This document shows positions 32,054-40,780 of a DNA stretch of 56,758 bases, one piece after another. A program made the position numbers and the translations under genes. The DNA lies in assembly GCA_964292695.1 (NCBI GenBank), contig CAXYWB010000007.1:1-56758 (forward strand), in the 5' to 3' direction. Within the stretch, counting starts at the first letter, position 1. Each line of letters begins with the position of its first letter. The notes below the pieces were generated by a model. The model did not search any database, was not told where the DNA came from, and saw only the letters and a program-made list of their open reading frames with translations. The stretch comes from UPXZ01 sp018055865. GTDB lineage: Bacteria > Bacteroidota > Bacteroidia > Bacteroidales > Paludibacteraceae.

Positions 32054-32979
32054 CTTATTTCTGTTTTATTCGCTTTTCTGTGTTTTATCCATTCCAGAAA
32101 AAATTTATCAGGCGCCTGCACCAGCAACAAAGCAGCAGCAATCACCACCATGCCGAAAATGGTAGGTAAATCGGGGCTTTCGCCCTTCACAAAAATCCAG
32201 CTCAGAATACTGCCTGTAACCGGAATGATGAATTTCCAGATGTTCAGTTCCGAGACTTTTACACCCGGTCTGTTGAGCAATCCGTACCAAAGCGAGAAAG
32301 CTGCTGCCGAGATAAATGCGAGCCAAAACAGTGCAGCGTAAAATTCGGCAGGAAACTGAAACGTAGCAGGCTTCTCTATTATGAGTGAGGTGATTAAAAG
32401 CATAATCCCTCCCGTAAAATTGGCAAAGGATGTGAGGGCAAAAGGTGAAATTTGGCTTTCTTTCTTCTTTACCACCATGATGTTTGTGTAGCTACCTACA
32501 ATATTGCTCAGCAGAAGCAAGCCAATTCCCATGTAGAACGACGGATTATCGACCGAAATTTTCCCTTTAGCCAGGCTGATAAATACAATACCTGAAAAAC
32601 CCAGCACGATAGCCACCATTTTCCGGAGAGTCATTCTGTCGTTTTTCAGGGTCAGGTGGGCCATGATGGCTACAAACAGCGGTCCGGCTCCTACGATGAT
32701 GGATGAGGTGGCACCGGGCACTTTGTCGATGCCGAGAAAAAACAGTCCGTATTGCAGAAATGTTTGCACGAATGCAAACAGAAACATGAACTGCCAGTGA
32801 GTTTTCACGGCACGAAGCAGGTCAATTTTCCTGAAATACACCACCGGCAGCAACATCAATCCGGCCAGTATAAACCGGATGCCCGACAGAAAAATCGGTT
32901 CGGCGTACTGAAGGCCGATTTTGGCTCCTGCAAATGCTGACCCCCATAGTAAACAAGCTATAATAGCTCTCATTCTCAT
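32050..32979 (-). CDS. EamA/DMT-family transporter
   Basis: A 309-residue inner-membrane protein with about ten helices in two EamA repeats (CLLWGSAFAGAKIGL near the start; TFANFTGGIMLL in the second repeat). The family exports metabolites or amino acids in exchange for protons; substrate unknown. It ends in a four-base overlap with the HAD gene. Confidence 0.88.
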   Translation of the reverse strand: MRMRAIIACLLWGSAFAGAKIGLQYAEPIFLSGIRFILAGLMLLPVVYFRKIDLLRAVKTHWQFMFLFAFVQTFLQYGLFFLGIDKVPGATSSIIVGAGPLFVAIMAHLTLKNDRMTLRKMVAIVLGFSGIVFISLAKGKISVDNPSFYMGIGLLLLSNIVGSYTNIMVVKKKESQISPFALTSFANFTGGIMLLITSLIIEKPATFQFPAEFYAALFWLAFISAAAFSLWYGLLNRPGVKVSELNIWKFIIPVTGSILSWIFVKGESPDLPTIFGMVVIAAALLLVQAPDKFFLEWIKHRKANKTEIR

Positions 32980-32998
32980 AAAAAAATGACTTTATAAA

Positions 32999-33027
32999 GA
33001 AAGACGAGCTCTTATCACCCGTCTTTC
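32999..33027 (-). terminator. Hairpin between the ribonucleotide reductase and EamA genes
   Basis: GAAAGACG and CGTCTTTC pair over 8 bp with a 13-base loop; on the minus strand it is followed by TTTATAAAG and then a T-run. It may end or weaken the nrdJ transcript. Confidence 0.5.
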
Positions 33028-33064
33028 TCCTTGCTAAAAAAATTATCAAAAAAATAAAATTATC

Positions 33065-35623
33065 CTATCCGCATCGGGAGTAGGCGCAGTTTTTACAGGT
33101 GAGGCATCCTTCCTGATAAACCAGTGCTTTTTGTCCGCAATGGGGGCAGGCTTGTTCCGAAATTTGTGTACCATCGGGAATGTATTTTTTCAACGCTCTT
33201 TCTACGCCTACTTTCCAGGTGTTAATGGATTCGCTGTCGAGTTGCAGACCTGATACCAGTTTTATTACCTGATCGATTGGCATACCGTAGCGCAAAACTC
33301 CAGATATCAATTTGGCGTAGTTCCAGAATTCCTTGTCGAATTTGTACGAAAGTCCTTCTACAGTGGTTTTGAAGCCCCGTTTGTTCACAAACTGGAAGTC
33401 GTAGCGGCTTTGTCCTTCTTCGTTTTTCACCTTGATGATTTTTCCTTCAGTCACTGTTTTGGGCAGCATTATTCCATCGTCATCATCGGCTATTCCGGTG
33501 AAAATCTCGTAAGGTCTTCCGTCTTTCAGCCCTACAAAGGCTATCCACTTGTCTTTATTGTTCTGGAAACGTACCACCTCGCAGTTCAATACTGCAGGAC
33601 GAACCAGCGGTGTGGCAGAATCATAGCAAACGCAATGTTCCTTGTCGTCTTTCTTTTCATCGTCACTTTTCTTCTCTTCTACAGCTAAAAGTACTCCCGC
33701 CCTGGACCCGTCGCGATATACGGTTACTCCTTTACAGCCGGATTTCCAGGCCTCTTCGTACAGTTGACCGACCAACTCTTCCGAAGCATCGTTGGGCAGA
33801 TTGATGGTTACACTGATGGAGTGGTCCACCCATTTCTGGATTCGTCCCTGCATCTGCACCTTTTTCATCCAGTCCACATCATTGGAAGTGGCTTTGAAGT
33901 AAGGCGATTTTGCTACCAGTGCATCCAGTTCTTCTTTGGAGTAATGTTTGGAGGTAGAAATACTGTTGGCTTCCATCCATGTTACAAATTTGTGATGGAA
34001 AACGATGTATTCTTCCCACGAATCGCCGTTATCATCCACAAAATCCACCTGAACGTTTTTATCATTCGGATTCACTTTCCGGCGGCGAGTGTAAACGGGC
34101 ATAAACACAGGTTCAATTCCTGATGTGGTCTGGGTCATGATGCTCGTAGTGCCGGTAGGGGCAATAGTGAGGCAGGCAATGTTGCGGCGGCCATACTGAA
34201 CCATATCGTTGTAAAGTGCCGAATCTGCTTCCTTTAATCGAAGAATAAACGGATTGTTTTCTTCACGTTTGGCGTCGTAAACGGCGAAAGCACCACGTTC
34301 TCTGGCCATGTTCACTGAAGAACGATAGGCAGCCAGTGCTACTGCTCTATGCACTTTTTCTGAGAAATCGATTGCATCGTCAGTCCCGTAGCGATATCCC
34401 AGTGCTGCCAGCATATCGCCTTCGGCAGTGGTGCCTACGCCTGTTCTGCGGCCTTGTGAAGTTTTTGCTTTTATTTTTTCCCACAACTGATATTCCGTAT
34501 TCTTAATGTCATCATTTTCGGGGTCCGATTGAATTTTTTCAAGTATTTTATCAATCTTTTCCATCTCAAGGTCAATGATGTCGTCCATGATACGCTGAGC
34601 CAGTTGAACGTGTTTGTCAAACAATTCAAAATCGAAGGTTGCTTCGGGCGTAAAGGGTTTATTTACATAGGAATACATATTGATGGCCAGCAAGCGACAG
34701 CTGTCGTACGGGCAGAGAGGAATTTCACCGCAAGGATTGGTTGAAACGGTGCGATAACCCAAATCTGCGTAACAATCTGGCACAGATTCCCGGGTAATAG
34801 TATCCCAGAACAAAACACCGGGTTCAGCCGATTTCCATGCGTTGTGAATAATTTTGTCCCACAATGCCTCGGCGTTAATGCTTTTTTTGAACCAGGGATT
34901 GTTGCTGTAGATGGGGTATTGTTGTGAGTATTCGCGTTTTTCGATCACCGCATTCATGAAATCGTCGTCGATTTTTACCGATACGTTGGCTCCGGTTACT
35001 TTTCCGGCTTCCAGTTTTGCATCGATAAATGATTCGGAATCAGGATGTTTGATGGAAACAGTGAGCATCAGAGCACCCCGGCGACCATCCTGAGCCACCT
35101 CGCGGGTGGAGTTGGAGTAGCGCTCCATGAAAGGAACAATTCCGGTAGAAGTAAGTGCCGAGTTTTTCACAGGCGAGCCTTTCGGGCGGATGTGTGACAG
35201 GTCGTGACCAACTCCTCCGCGTCTTTTCATCAGTTGCACCTGCTCTTCGTCTATTTTAATAATAGCACCGTAGGAATCCGAATCACCATCAAAACCGATT
35301 ACAAAACAATTGGATAAAGAGGCTACCTGGTATTCGTTTCCAATACCGGTCATAGGGCTACCCTGAGGTACGATGTACTTGAAGTCCCTGAGAAGTTCGA
35401 ACAGTTCTTCTTTCGAAAGCGGATTGGGATATTTTTCCTCTATCCGCGCAATTTCCGAAGCAAGTCGCCGGTGCATATCGTCCGGTGTCTGCTCGTAAAT
35501 GTTTCCGTAAGAATCTTTCAACGCGTATTTGGTTGCCCATACTCTCGTAGCTAAATCGTCGCCGCGAAAATATTTCAGCGTTGCTTTTTCCACTTCTTGT
35601 TGATTAAAAATTTTCTTTTCCAC
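33065..35623 (-). CDS. nrdJ: Adenosylcobalamin-dependent (class II) ribonucleotide reductase
   Basis: An 852-residue enzyme that makes deoxynucleotides with or without oxygen, using vitamin B12. It opens with QQEVEKATLKYFRGDDLATRVW, has SLSNCFVIG (a catalytic-region Cys), STNPCGEIPLCPYDSC (NPCGEIPL near 290) and TIAPTGTTSIM. The C-terminus has the redox Cys and zinc-ribbon part CPHCGQKALVYQEGCLTCKN. A run of Asp/Lys at about 645-660 is a variable linker. I looked upstream for a cobalamin riboswitch and saw none. Confidence 0.95.
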   Translation of the reverse strand: MEKKIFNQQEVEKATLKYFRGDDLATRVWATKYALKDSYGNIYEQTPDDMHRRLASEIARIEEKYPNPLSKEELFELLRDFKYIVPQGSPMTGIGNEYQVASLSNCFVIGFDGDSDSYGAIIKIDEEQVQLMKRRGGVGHDLSHIRPKGSPVKNSALTSTGIVPFMERYSNSTREVAQDGRRGALMLTVSIKHPDSESFIDAKLEAGKVTGANVSVKIDDDFMNAVIEKREYSQQYPIYSNNPWFKKSINAEALWDKIIHNAWKSAEPGVLFWDTITRESVPDCYADLGYRTVSTNPCGEIPLCPYDSCRLLAINMYSYVNKPFTPEATFDFELFDKHVQLAQRIMDDIIDLEMEKIDKILEKIQSDPENDDIKNTEYQLWEKIKAKTSQGRRTGVGTTAEGDMLAALGYRYGTDDAIDFSEKVHRAVALAAYRSSVNMARERGAFAVYDAKREENNPFILRLKEADSALYNDMVQYGRRNIACLTIAPTGTTSIMTQTTSGIEPVFMPVYTRRRKVNPNDKNVQVDFVDDNGDSWEEYIVFHHKFVTWMEANSISTSKHYSKEELDALVAKSPYFKATSNDVDWMKKVQMQGRIQKWVDHSISVTINLPNDASEELVGQLYEEAWKSGCKGVTVYRDGSRAGVLLAVEEKKSDDEKKDDKEHCVCYDSATPLVRPAVLNCEVVRFQNNKDKWIAFVGLKDGRPYEIFTGIADDDDGIMLPKTVTEGKIIKVKNEEGQSRYDFQFVNKRGFKTTVEGLSYKFDKEFWNYAKLISGVLRYGMPIDQVIKLVSGLQLDSESINTWKVGVERALKKYIPDGTQISEQACPHCGQKALVYQEGCLTCKNCAYSRCG

Positions 35624-35760
35624 GATTTTTTTATTGTTTATATTTTATTTTAGATGAAATTCAGTGACTTAGTTGAAATTCGGAATTGAATTTTCGGGAC
35701 TACAATGTTAGTAATTAATTTCGAAATACAGGCAAGAAAAATAAAAAATATTTTAGTCAA

Positions 35761-35845
35761 TTTTCCAAAAGTTTTCCAAAATGAAAATTAAAATGCTGAA
35801 ATACAAGTATATAAATTTTTATTTTGAATAAATAGTTTTCCAAAA
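35761..35845. repeat. Three direct copies of TTTTCCAAAA upstream of nrdJ
   Basis: TTTTCCAAAA occurs at 35761-35770, 35772-35781 and 35836-35845, in the 489-base A/T-rich gap between the divergent nrdJ and ddh. The first two are one helical turn apart (11 bp). They may be operator sites. Nothing else is seen in this gap apart from a probable ddh promoter. Confidence 0.5.
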
Positions 35846-36079
35846 AATTATTCATTCAAAACTTATTGCAATTTATTTTTGAAGTTACTATATTATTTTT
35901 CAAACTTTGTTTTTTCAAAAAGAATAATTACACTTAAATACAAACCATTCTGTTTGCGAATTCGGTCATTCTCTATTTTCAGTTGTTGTGTTCGCTGTGT
36001 AGAATATATTCCTGAAATGAGTTCTGAAAAAACAAGTAATAAATTGAATGAATACATTGTAGTCTGTCATTTTTTTTAG

Positions 36080-36087
36080 TAATTTTG
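36080..36087 (+). promoter_or_regulatory. -7 element of ddh
   Basis: TAATTTTG fits TAnnTTTG, 26 bases before the ddh start. At the -33 position the match is ATTG. Confidence 0.5.
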
Positions 36088-36112
36088 CAATAAAATATAA
36101 CGTAAAAGAGAA

Positions 36113-37018
36113 ATGGAAAAGATACGAGCAGCCGTAGTGGGCTATGGAAATATTGGTAGGTCGGTAATCGAGGCAATTGAAGCTTCACCCGATTTCGAGT
36201 TGGCAGGATTGGTGCGCAGAAGTACCGTGATGAGCGAAAATGAAGCAAAAGAGCTGCACGGAATTTACGTGGTGGATGACATTAAAAAGCTGGATGGAGT
36301 ACAGGTTGCGGTTTTGTGTGCTCCAACCCGAAGCGTTCCGGCTATGGCAAAGGAAATGTTGGCTATGGGAATCAATACGGTAGATAGTTACGATATTCAC
36401 GGTGGTATTTGGGAGTTGAAGCAGGAGCTCGAACCGGTAGCCAGGCAGTTCAATACCGTTTCCATTATTTCAGCCGGCTGGGATCCGGGAAGCGATTCGG
36501 TAGTTCGTGCTTTGTTCGAAGCCATTGCACCTAAAGGAATTACGTACACTAATTTCGGGCCCGGCATGAGTATGGGTCATTCTGTAGCTGTGAAAGCCAT
36601 TAAAGGTGTGAAAAAAGGGCTTTCGATGACTATTCCGCTCGGAACGGGTATTCATCGGCGCATGGTTTATGTGGAAATGAACGAGGGTGCCGATTTCAAA
36701 CAAGTGGAAAATGACATAAAAACCGATGCCTATTTTGCACACGACGAAACGCATGTTTTTGAGGTATCCAGTGTGGACAATCTGCAGGACATGGGACACG
36801 GAGTGCACATGGTTCGCAAGGGTGTATCGGGCAAAACCCAAAATCAGCTTTTTGAATTTAATATGAAAATTAACAATCCGGCACTCACAGCACAGGTGCT
36901 CATAGCTTGTGCGCGGGCTACTACCCGTATGAATGCAGGTGCGTACACCATGATAGAAGTGCCGGTAATAAATATGCTGTATGGCAGCAAGGAAGACTTA
37001 ATCAGAAGATTGGTATAA
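36113..37018 (+). CDS. ddh: meso-Diaminopimelate dehydrogenase
   Basis: A 301-residue NADP-dependent enzyme that makes meso-DAP directly from tetrahydrodipicolinate, a one-step route to lysine and peptidoglycan. The Rossmann motif is VVGYGNIGRSV (residues 8-18), followed by LVRRST, and the substrate region SAGWDPGSDSV near 120 and NFGPGMSMGHSVAVKAIKGV near 145. Common in Bacteroidales. Upstream is the long shared gap with nrdJ. Confidence 0.95.
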   Translation: MEKIRAAVVGYGNIGRSVIEAIEASPDFELAGLVRRSTVMSENEAKELHGIYVVDDIKKLDGVQVAVLCAPTRSVPAMAKEMLAMGINTVDSYDIHGGIWELKQELEPVARQFNTVSIISAGWDPGSDSVVRALFEAIAPKGITYTNFGPGMSMGHSVAVKAIKGVKKGLSMTIPLGTGIHRRMVYVEMNEGADFKQVENDIKTDAYFAHDETHVFEVSSVDNLQDMGHGVHMVRKGVSGKTQNQLFEFNMKINNPALTAQVLIACARATTRMNAGAYTMIEVPVINMLYGSKEDLIRRLV

Positions 37019-37044
37019 AATCATCTATATAATTCAAAAAAAAA

Positions 37045-38202
37045 ATGACAGACCAGGCATTCTCAAAAAAACAATATCAATACATATTATTGATTTTAAT
37101 AATTGTGATTGGTCTTATTTTATTTAAGGAAATGCGCCCTTATATCGGCGGTTTTATGGGTGCTTCTACCTTGTATGTACTTTTGAGAGGTCAGATGAAA
37201 ACATTGACAGAGAAGAAAAAAATGTCGCGTGGAGTAGCTGCCACTATAATATTACTGGAAGCGCTTTTTATTTTCCTGATACCGCTTACAGGAATCGGAT
37301 TTATGGTAGCAGATACAATTTCAGGTATAAAGATAGATCCGGAAGCAATTAAAGTGTCTGTTTATACTTTTATAGATAATATTGAAAACCGTTTTAATAT
37401 TGAGTTGTTTACACCTGAAAATTTGTCTTTCATTCCCAAGTTGGGAAGTAATCTGGTTCAAACTCTGGCAGCCAATTCTTATTCTTTCGTGATGAATACG
37501 GTCGTGATACTATTTGTACTGTATTTTATGCTTTACAGTTACAAAGATTTTGAAGCAACTATTCGTGAGATATTACCTTTTTCACCTGAAAACAAGCAGT
37601 CATTCGTTCAGGAAACCAAATCAATCATTCAGGCTAATGCATTGGGAATCCCTTTATTGGCTATAATTCAGGGTATTTTTGCTTATTTTGGTTACTTGCT
37701 TATAGGTGTACCCAGTCCGGCTATGTATGCCATTCTCACCGCTTTTGCCACTATTATTCCTCTGGTTGGTACCGCTGTTGTGTACATTCCGCTTGCCATA
37801 GCTTTTGTAGTACAGCAAAAGTACGGATCGGCCATTGGAATTGCCTTGTACGGAATGATTGTAATCGGTTCTGTCGATAATATTTTTCGCCTGCTGCTTC
37901 AAAAAAAACTGGCTGATATTCATCCGCTTATTACAGTTTTTGGTGTCATACTCGGTATTCCGATGTTCGGTTTTTGGGGTGTGATTTTCGGACCATTGTT
38001 GCTGTCCATTTTTATCCTGTTTTTCAATATGTACAGAAAAGATTACATTCCGGGTTCTATAGCCAACACAAAAGTAACTACGCCATTCAAAGCAAGGGAT
38101 TACAAAGAGATACGGAATATAAAGTTTCCAACCTCACTTTCAAGAAGCTCGAAGAAAAACGAAACCAAATCCAAAACTGAAATAACAGACGAAAAACAGT
38201 GA
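37045..38202 (+). CDS. AI-2E family transporter
   Basis: A 385-residue membrane protein with about eight helices in the AI-2E family layout (an early pair, a large soluble loop at about 110-180, then a cluster with GVPSPAMYAILTAFATIIPL and HPLITVFGVILGIPMFGFWG near the C-terminus). The family includes TqsA and Na+/H+ antiporter-like members; the function here cannot be named. The charged tail is cytoplasmic. Starts 27 bases after ddh. Confidence 0.9.
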   Translation: MTDQAFSKKQYQYILLILIIVIGLILFKEMRPYIGGFMGASTLYVLLRGQMKTLTEKKKMSRGVAATIILLEALFIFLIPLTGIGFMVADTISGIKIDPEAIKVSVYTFIDNIENRFNIELFTPENLSFIPKLGSNLVQTLAANSYSFVMNTVVILFVLYFMLYSYKDFEATIREILPFSPENKQSFVQETKSIIQANALGIPLLAIIQGIFAYFGYLLIGVPSPAMYAILTAFATIIPLVGTAVVYIPLAIAFVVQQKYGSAIGIALYGMIVIGSVDNIFRLLLQKKLADIHPLITVFGVILGIPMFGFWGVIFGPLLLSIFILFFNMYRKDYIPGSIANTKVTTPFKARDYKEIRNIKFPTSLSRSSKKNETKSKTEITDEKQ

Positions 38203-38211
38203 TAATAAAAG

Positions 38212-38240
38212 AAAAAATCCGATTCAATGATCGGATTTCT
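38212..38240. terminator. Bidirectional terminator between the AI-2E gene and def
   Basis: AAATCCGAT and ATCGGATTT pair perfectly around a 6-base loop, with an A-run on one side and T-rich sequence on the other. Confidence 0.85.
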
Positions 38241-38244
38241 TCGT

Positions 38245-38790
38245 TTATTTAATTTTGTATTTGCATTCGGTTTTTCCTTTGGCAATGTTTGTCAGTTTGC
38301 TTTTCAGTAGTTGACGCCGGAGAGGTTTTATCCGGTCGGTAAATAAATGACCTTCCAAATGGTCGTATTCATGCTGCACTACCCGCGCTTTGAAATCATC
38401 CAGTTCGAGTATGTGTTCATTAAAATCGACATCAAAGTAACGTATTTTGATATATTCAGGTCTTACAACCGTTTCGCTGATCCCCGGAATACTGAGGCAG
38501 CCCTCGTCGTAAGCCACTTCTTCTTCGCTCTCTTCCAGTATTTCAGGGTTGATAAACGTTACCCTAAAATCGCCCAGTTCCGGATGTTCCTCTTTGAGCG
38601 GTGCCAGATCAACCACAAAAAGCTGAACAGGCAGCCCAATCTGAGGTGCGGCCAGACCAACGCCTTCGGCATGAACCATGGTTTCGTACATGTTATTCAC
38701 CAGTTCTTTGAGATTGGGATAATCGGCCGTAACTGGTTCAGCTACTTTTCTGAGTACAGGATTTCCGTATGTATAAATCGGTAAAATCAT
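38245..38790 (-). CDS. def: Peptide deformylase
   Basis: A 181-residue metalloenzyme that removes the N-formyl group from new proteins. All three motifs are present: GVGLAAPQIG (residues 41-50), EGCLSIPG (near 95-102) and QHEYDHLEG (near 138-146), giving the Cys and two His metal ligands and the catalytic Glu. It lies 101 bases downstream of ruvX, its frequent neighbour in Bacteroidota. Confidence 0.96.
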   Translation of the reverse strand: MILPIYTYGNPVLRKVAEPVTADYPNLKELVNNMYETMVHAEGVGLAAPQIGLPVQLFVVDLAPLKEEHPELGDFRVTFINPEILEESEEEVAYDEGCLSIPGISETVVRPEYIKIRYFDVDFNEHILELDDFKARVVQHEYDHLEGHLFTDRIKPLRRQLLKSKLTNIAKGKTECKYKIK

Positions 38791-38891
38791 TTTTTTTATA
38801 GAAAACTTGAAAAATTAGAAATTTGCTTCCGGCTGAGGGCTTTCAGCGTAATAATTAACAATTACGAGTAAAAAATCTGAAAAACCCTGAT

Positions 38892-39311
38892 TTAATTAGC
38901 ATTGAGACTTTCCAGATAACTTTGTAAAATAATGGTAGCACTGATTTTGTCAACAAGCGCTTTGTCCTGACGGGCTTTTTTCTTTAGACCGCCTTCGAGC
39001 ATAGCCCTGTGAGCCAATACGGATGTGAAACGCTCATCAACATAAACAAGTTCGACGGCAGGAAATTTTTTTTGCAAATTTGAAGCAAACGTGCGGATTT
39101 GAGGCATGGTCTGAGACTCCGCACCGCTCATTTGAGTGGGGAGTCCGAGCACGAGTATATCCACCTGCTCACCGGCCATGTATTTCTCCAAAAAAGTAAT
39201 TACCTCATGAGTCGGTACGGTTTCAAGTCCGTTGGCCATTATCCGCAACGGATCAGTAACAGCTAAACCGGTACGTTTCAATCCGTAATCTATAGCCAAA
39301 ATTCTTCCCAT
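38892..39311 (-). CDS. ruvX: Holliday junction resolvase-like RuvX (YqgF)
   Basis: A 139-residue RNase H-fold protein. It begins MGRILAIDYGLKRTGLAVTD, with the first catalytic Asp at residue 8, and has LVLGLPTQMSG near 55 and VDERFTS near 92 with further acidic residues. In E. coli the family processes the 5' end of 16S rRNA; a junction-resolving role has also been shown for some members. Confidence 0.95.
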   Translation of the reverse strand: MGRILAIDYGLKRTGLAVTDPLRIMANGLETVPTHEVITFLEKYMAGEQVDILVLGLPTQMSGAESQTMPQIRTFASNLQKKFPAVELVYVDERFTSVLAHRAMLEGGLKKKARQDKALVDKISATIILQSYLESLNAN

Positions 39312-39334
39312 CGGTTACTTCTGATATTTTTTTG

Positions 39335-39342
39335 CAAAGGTA
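39335..39342 (-). promoter_or_regulatory. -7 element of ruvX-def
   Basis: On the minus strand the sequence is TACCTTTG, 24 bases before the ruvX start. Confidence 0.6.
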
Positions 39343-39466
39343 CAAAAAAATACCGGTTGAGTAAACTGTATTTTTTTATTGGATTTATTATGCTTAATTT
39401 CTGTATGTTACCTTTTTTATCATCACTTTCAGGCATAGAAGACCATTTTTCTTTCTGAAAAATGAG

Positions 39467-39474
39467 TATCTTTG
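39467..39474 (+). promoter_or_regulatory. -7 element of the DUF4494 gene
   Basis: TATCTTTG, an exact match, 62 bases before the start codon. Confidence 0.55.
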
Positions 39475-39536
39475 TTTGAATCTTGAAAATAGATTTTAGA
39501 AAATATAAATAATTAATAAATAAACAGTTAAGAAAA

Positions 39537-39968
39537 ATGCATACGTGGTTTCAGTGTAAAGTAAAATACGAGAGAAATGTCGATGATGGCAGCATTGCAA
39601 AAGTCAGTGAAACATATCTGATTGATGCTTTGTCTTTTACCGAAGCAGAAGAGAGAATCAACGAAGAAATGAAGCCTTATATCAGCGGTGATTTTATGGT
39701 GACAGACATTAAGAGGGCTAAAATAAATGAACTTTTTGAGAATGAAAGCGGTGACCGCTGGTATCGCAGTAAAGTAAATTTTGTTTCGCTTGACGAGGAA
39801 AAAGGAATAGAAAAACGTATAGCCACAACCATGTACGCTCAGGCAAGTACGCTGAAAGAAGCTGTGGATGTAATAGACAAAGGAATGAAGGGAACATTGG
39901 CCGATTATGAAATAGCCTCTGTAGCTGAAACGGATGTGATGGATATTTTCAAATATCATGCAGAATAG
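39537..39968 (+). CDS. DUF4494 family protein
   Basis: A 143-residue cytoplasmic protein. It opens MHTWFQCKVKYERNVDDG and has two similar alpha/beta halves (ETYLIDALSFTEAEERINEE and TMYAQASTLKEAVDVIDKGM), suggesting an internal duplication. The DUF4494 family is confined to Bacteroidota and also found in their phages; no function is known. It is followed 112 bases later by yggS, a common arrangement. Confidence 0.85.
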   Translation: MHTWFQCKVKYERNVDDGSIAKVSETYLIDALSFTEAEERINEEMKPYISGDFMVTDIKRAKINELFENESGDRWYRSKVNFVSLDEEKGIEKRIATTMYAQASTLKEAVDVIDKGMKGTLADYEIASVAETDVMDIFKYHAE

Positions 39969-40030
39969 AAAGTAGCTTAAAAATGGAAGTTTGATGAAAG
40001 AAGTCGGAAGAAGACTCGTAAACAATAGAA

Positions 40031-40072
40031 TAACCAAACCTCCAAACAATCGAACCTCCAAACCTCCAAACA
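40031..40072. repeat. 8-bp-period array before yggS
   Basis: Five degenerate units of CCAAACCT (CCAAACCT, CCAAACAA, TCGAACCT, CCAAACCT, CCAAACAG) lie eight bases before the yggS start codon. Confidence 0.75.
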
Positions 40073-40080
40073 GCTGTGAT

Positions 40081-40749
40081 ATGAGCATTTTACGAAACAT
40101 ACAACAAATCAGAAATCACATTCCTGCGAATGTAAAGCTCGTTTGCGTATCAAAATTTCATCCCGAAAGCGCTGTTTTGGAAGCTTACGAAGCAGGAGAG
40201 AGGATTTTCGGCGAAAGCCGTGTGCAGGAATTATTGGACAAACAACCCAACTTACCTGCTGATATTCATTGGCATTTTATCGGACACCTTCAGACCAATA
40301 AAATAAAGTATATCGTTCCATTTGTGGATCTTATTCACGGAGTGGATAGTCTGAAAGTGTTGAAAGAAATTGACAAACAGGCTGAAAAAGCGGGTAGGGT
40401 AGTGTCTTGCCTGCTTCAGGTGCATATAGCTCAGGAGGAAACAAAATTTGGATTTTCGGCCGGTGAACTGGCTGAAATGCTTGAAAGTGATGAATTCAGA
40501 GAAATGAAAAACGTTGAAATAAGTGGCTTAATGGGTATGGCAACACTGACAGACAATTCGAGCCAAATACGACAGGAATTCAGAAAACTGAAAGTACTCA
40601 GAGACGAAATAAAACAACTGTATTTTACACTCAACAATTCCTTTACAGAATTATCCATGGGTATGTCTGATGACTACTTGATTGCCATTGAAGAAGGAAG
40701 TACTATGATACGCATTGGCACATCTATTTTTGGTGTACGGGAATATTAA
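40081..40749 (+). CDS. yggS: YggS family pyridoxal phosphate homeostasis protein
   Basis: A 222-residue PLP-binding TIM-barrel protein. Lys25 in CVSKFH binds PLP; FGESRVQEL, WHFIGHLQTNKIK, MGMATL and SMGMSDDYLIAIEEGSTMIRIGTSIFG are family hallmarks. A longer frame from 39991 only runs through the upstream tandem array; the ATG at 40081 is chosen. The protein keeps B6 levels in balance. Confidence 0.95.
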   Translation: MSILRNIQQIRNHIPANVKLVCVSKFHPESAVLEAYEAGERIFGESRVQELLDKQPNLPADIHWHFIGHLQTNKIKYIVPFVDLIHGVDSLKVLKEIDKQAEKAGRVVSCLLQVHIAQEETKFGFSAGELAEMLESDEFREMKNVEISGLMGMATLTDNSSQIRQEFRKLKVLRDEIKQLYFTLNNSFTELSMGMSDDYLIAIEEGSTMIRIGTSIFGVREY

Positions 40750-40780
40750 TTGATTTTTTACAGAGATTATATAATTATTT

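Noticed and set aside
35624..36112. Cobalamin riboswitch ahead of the B12-dependent reductase
   Set aside because: I looked for the B12-box core GCCACTG and its complement and for a compact stem series and found neither; the region is A/T-rich and weakly structured.
39991..40080. 30-codon in-frame extension upstream of yggS
   Set aside because: It translates the 8-bp-period array (TKPPNNRTSKPPNS) and has no counterpart in YggS proteins; the family start is at 40081.
39528..40100. 190-codon minus-strand frame opposite DUF4494 and yggS
   Set aside because: It covers two plus-strand genes and their spacer, is rich in Phe and Leu without domain features, and has no promoter.
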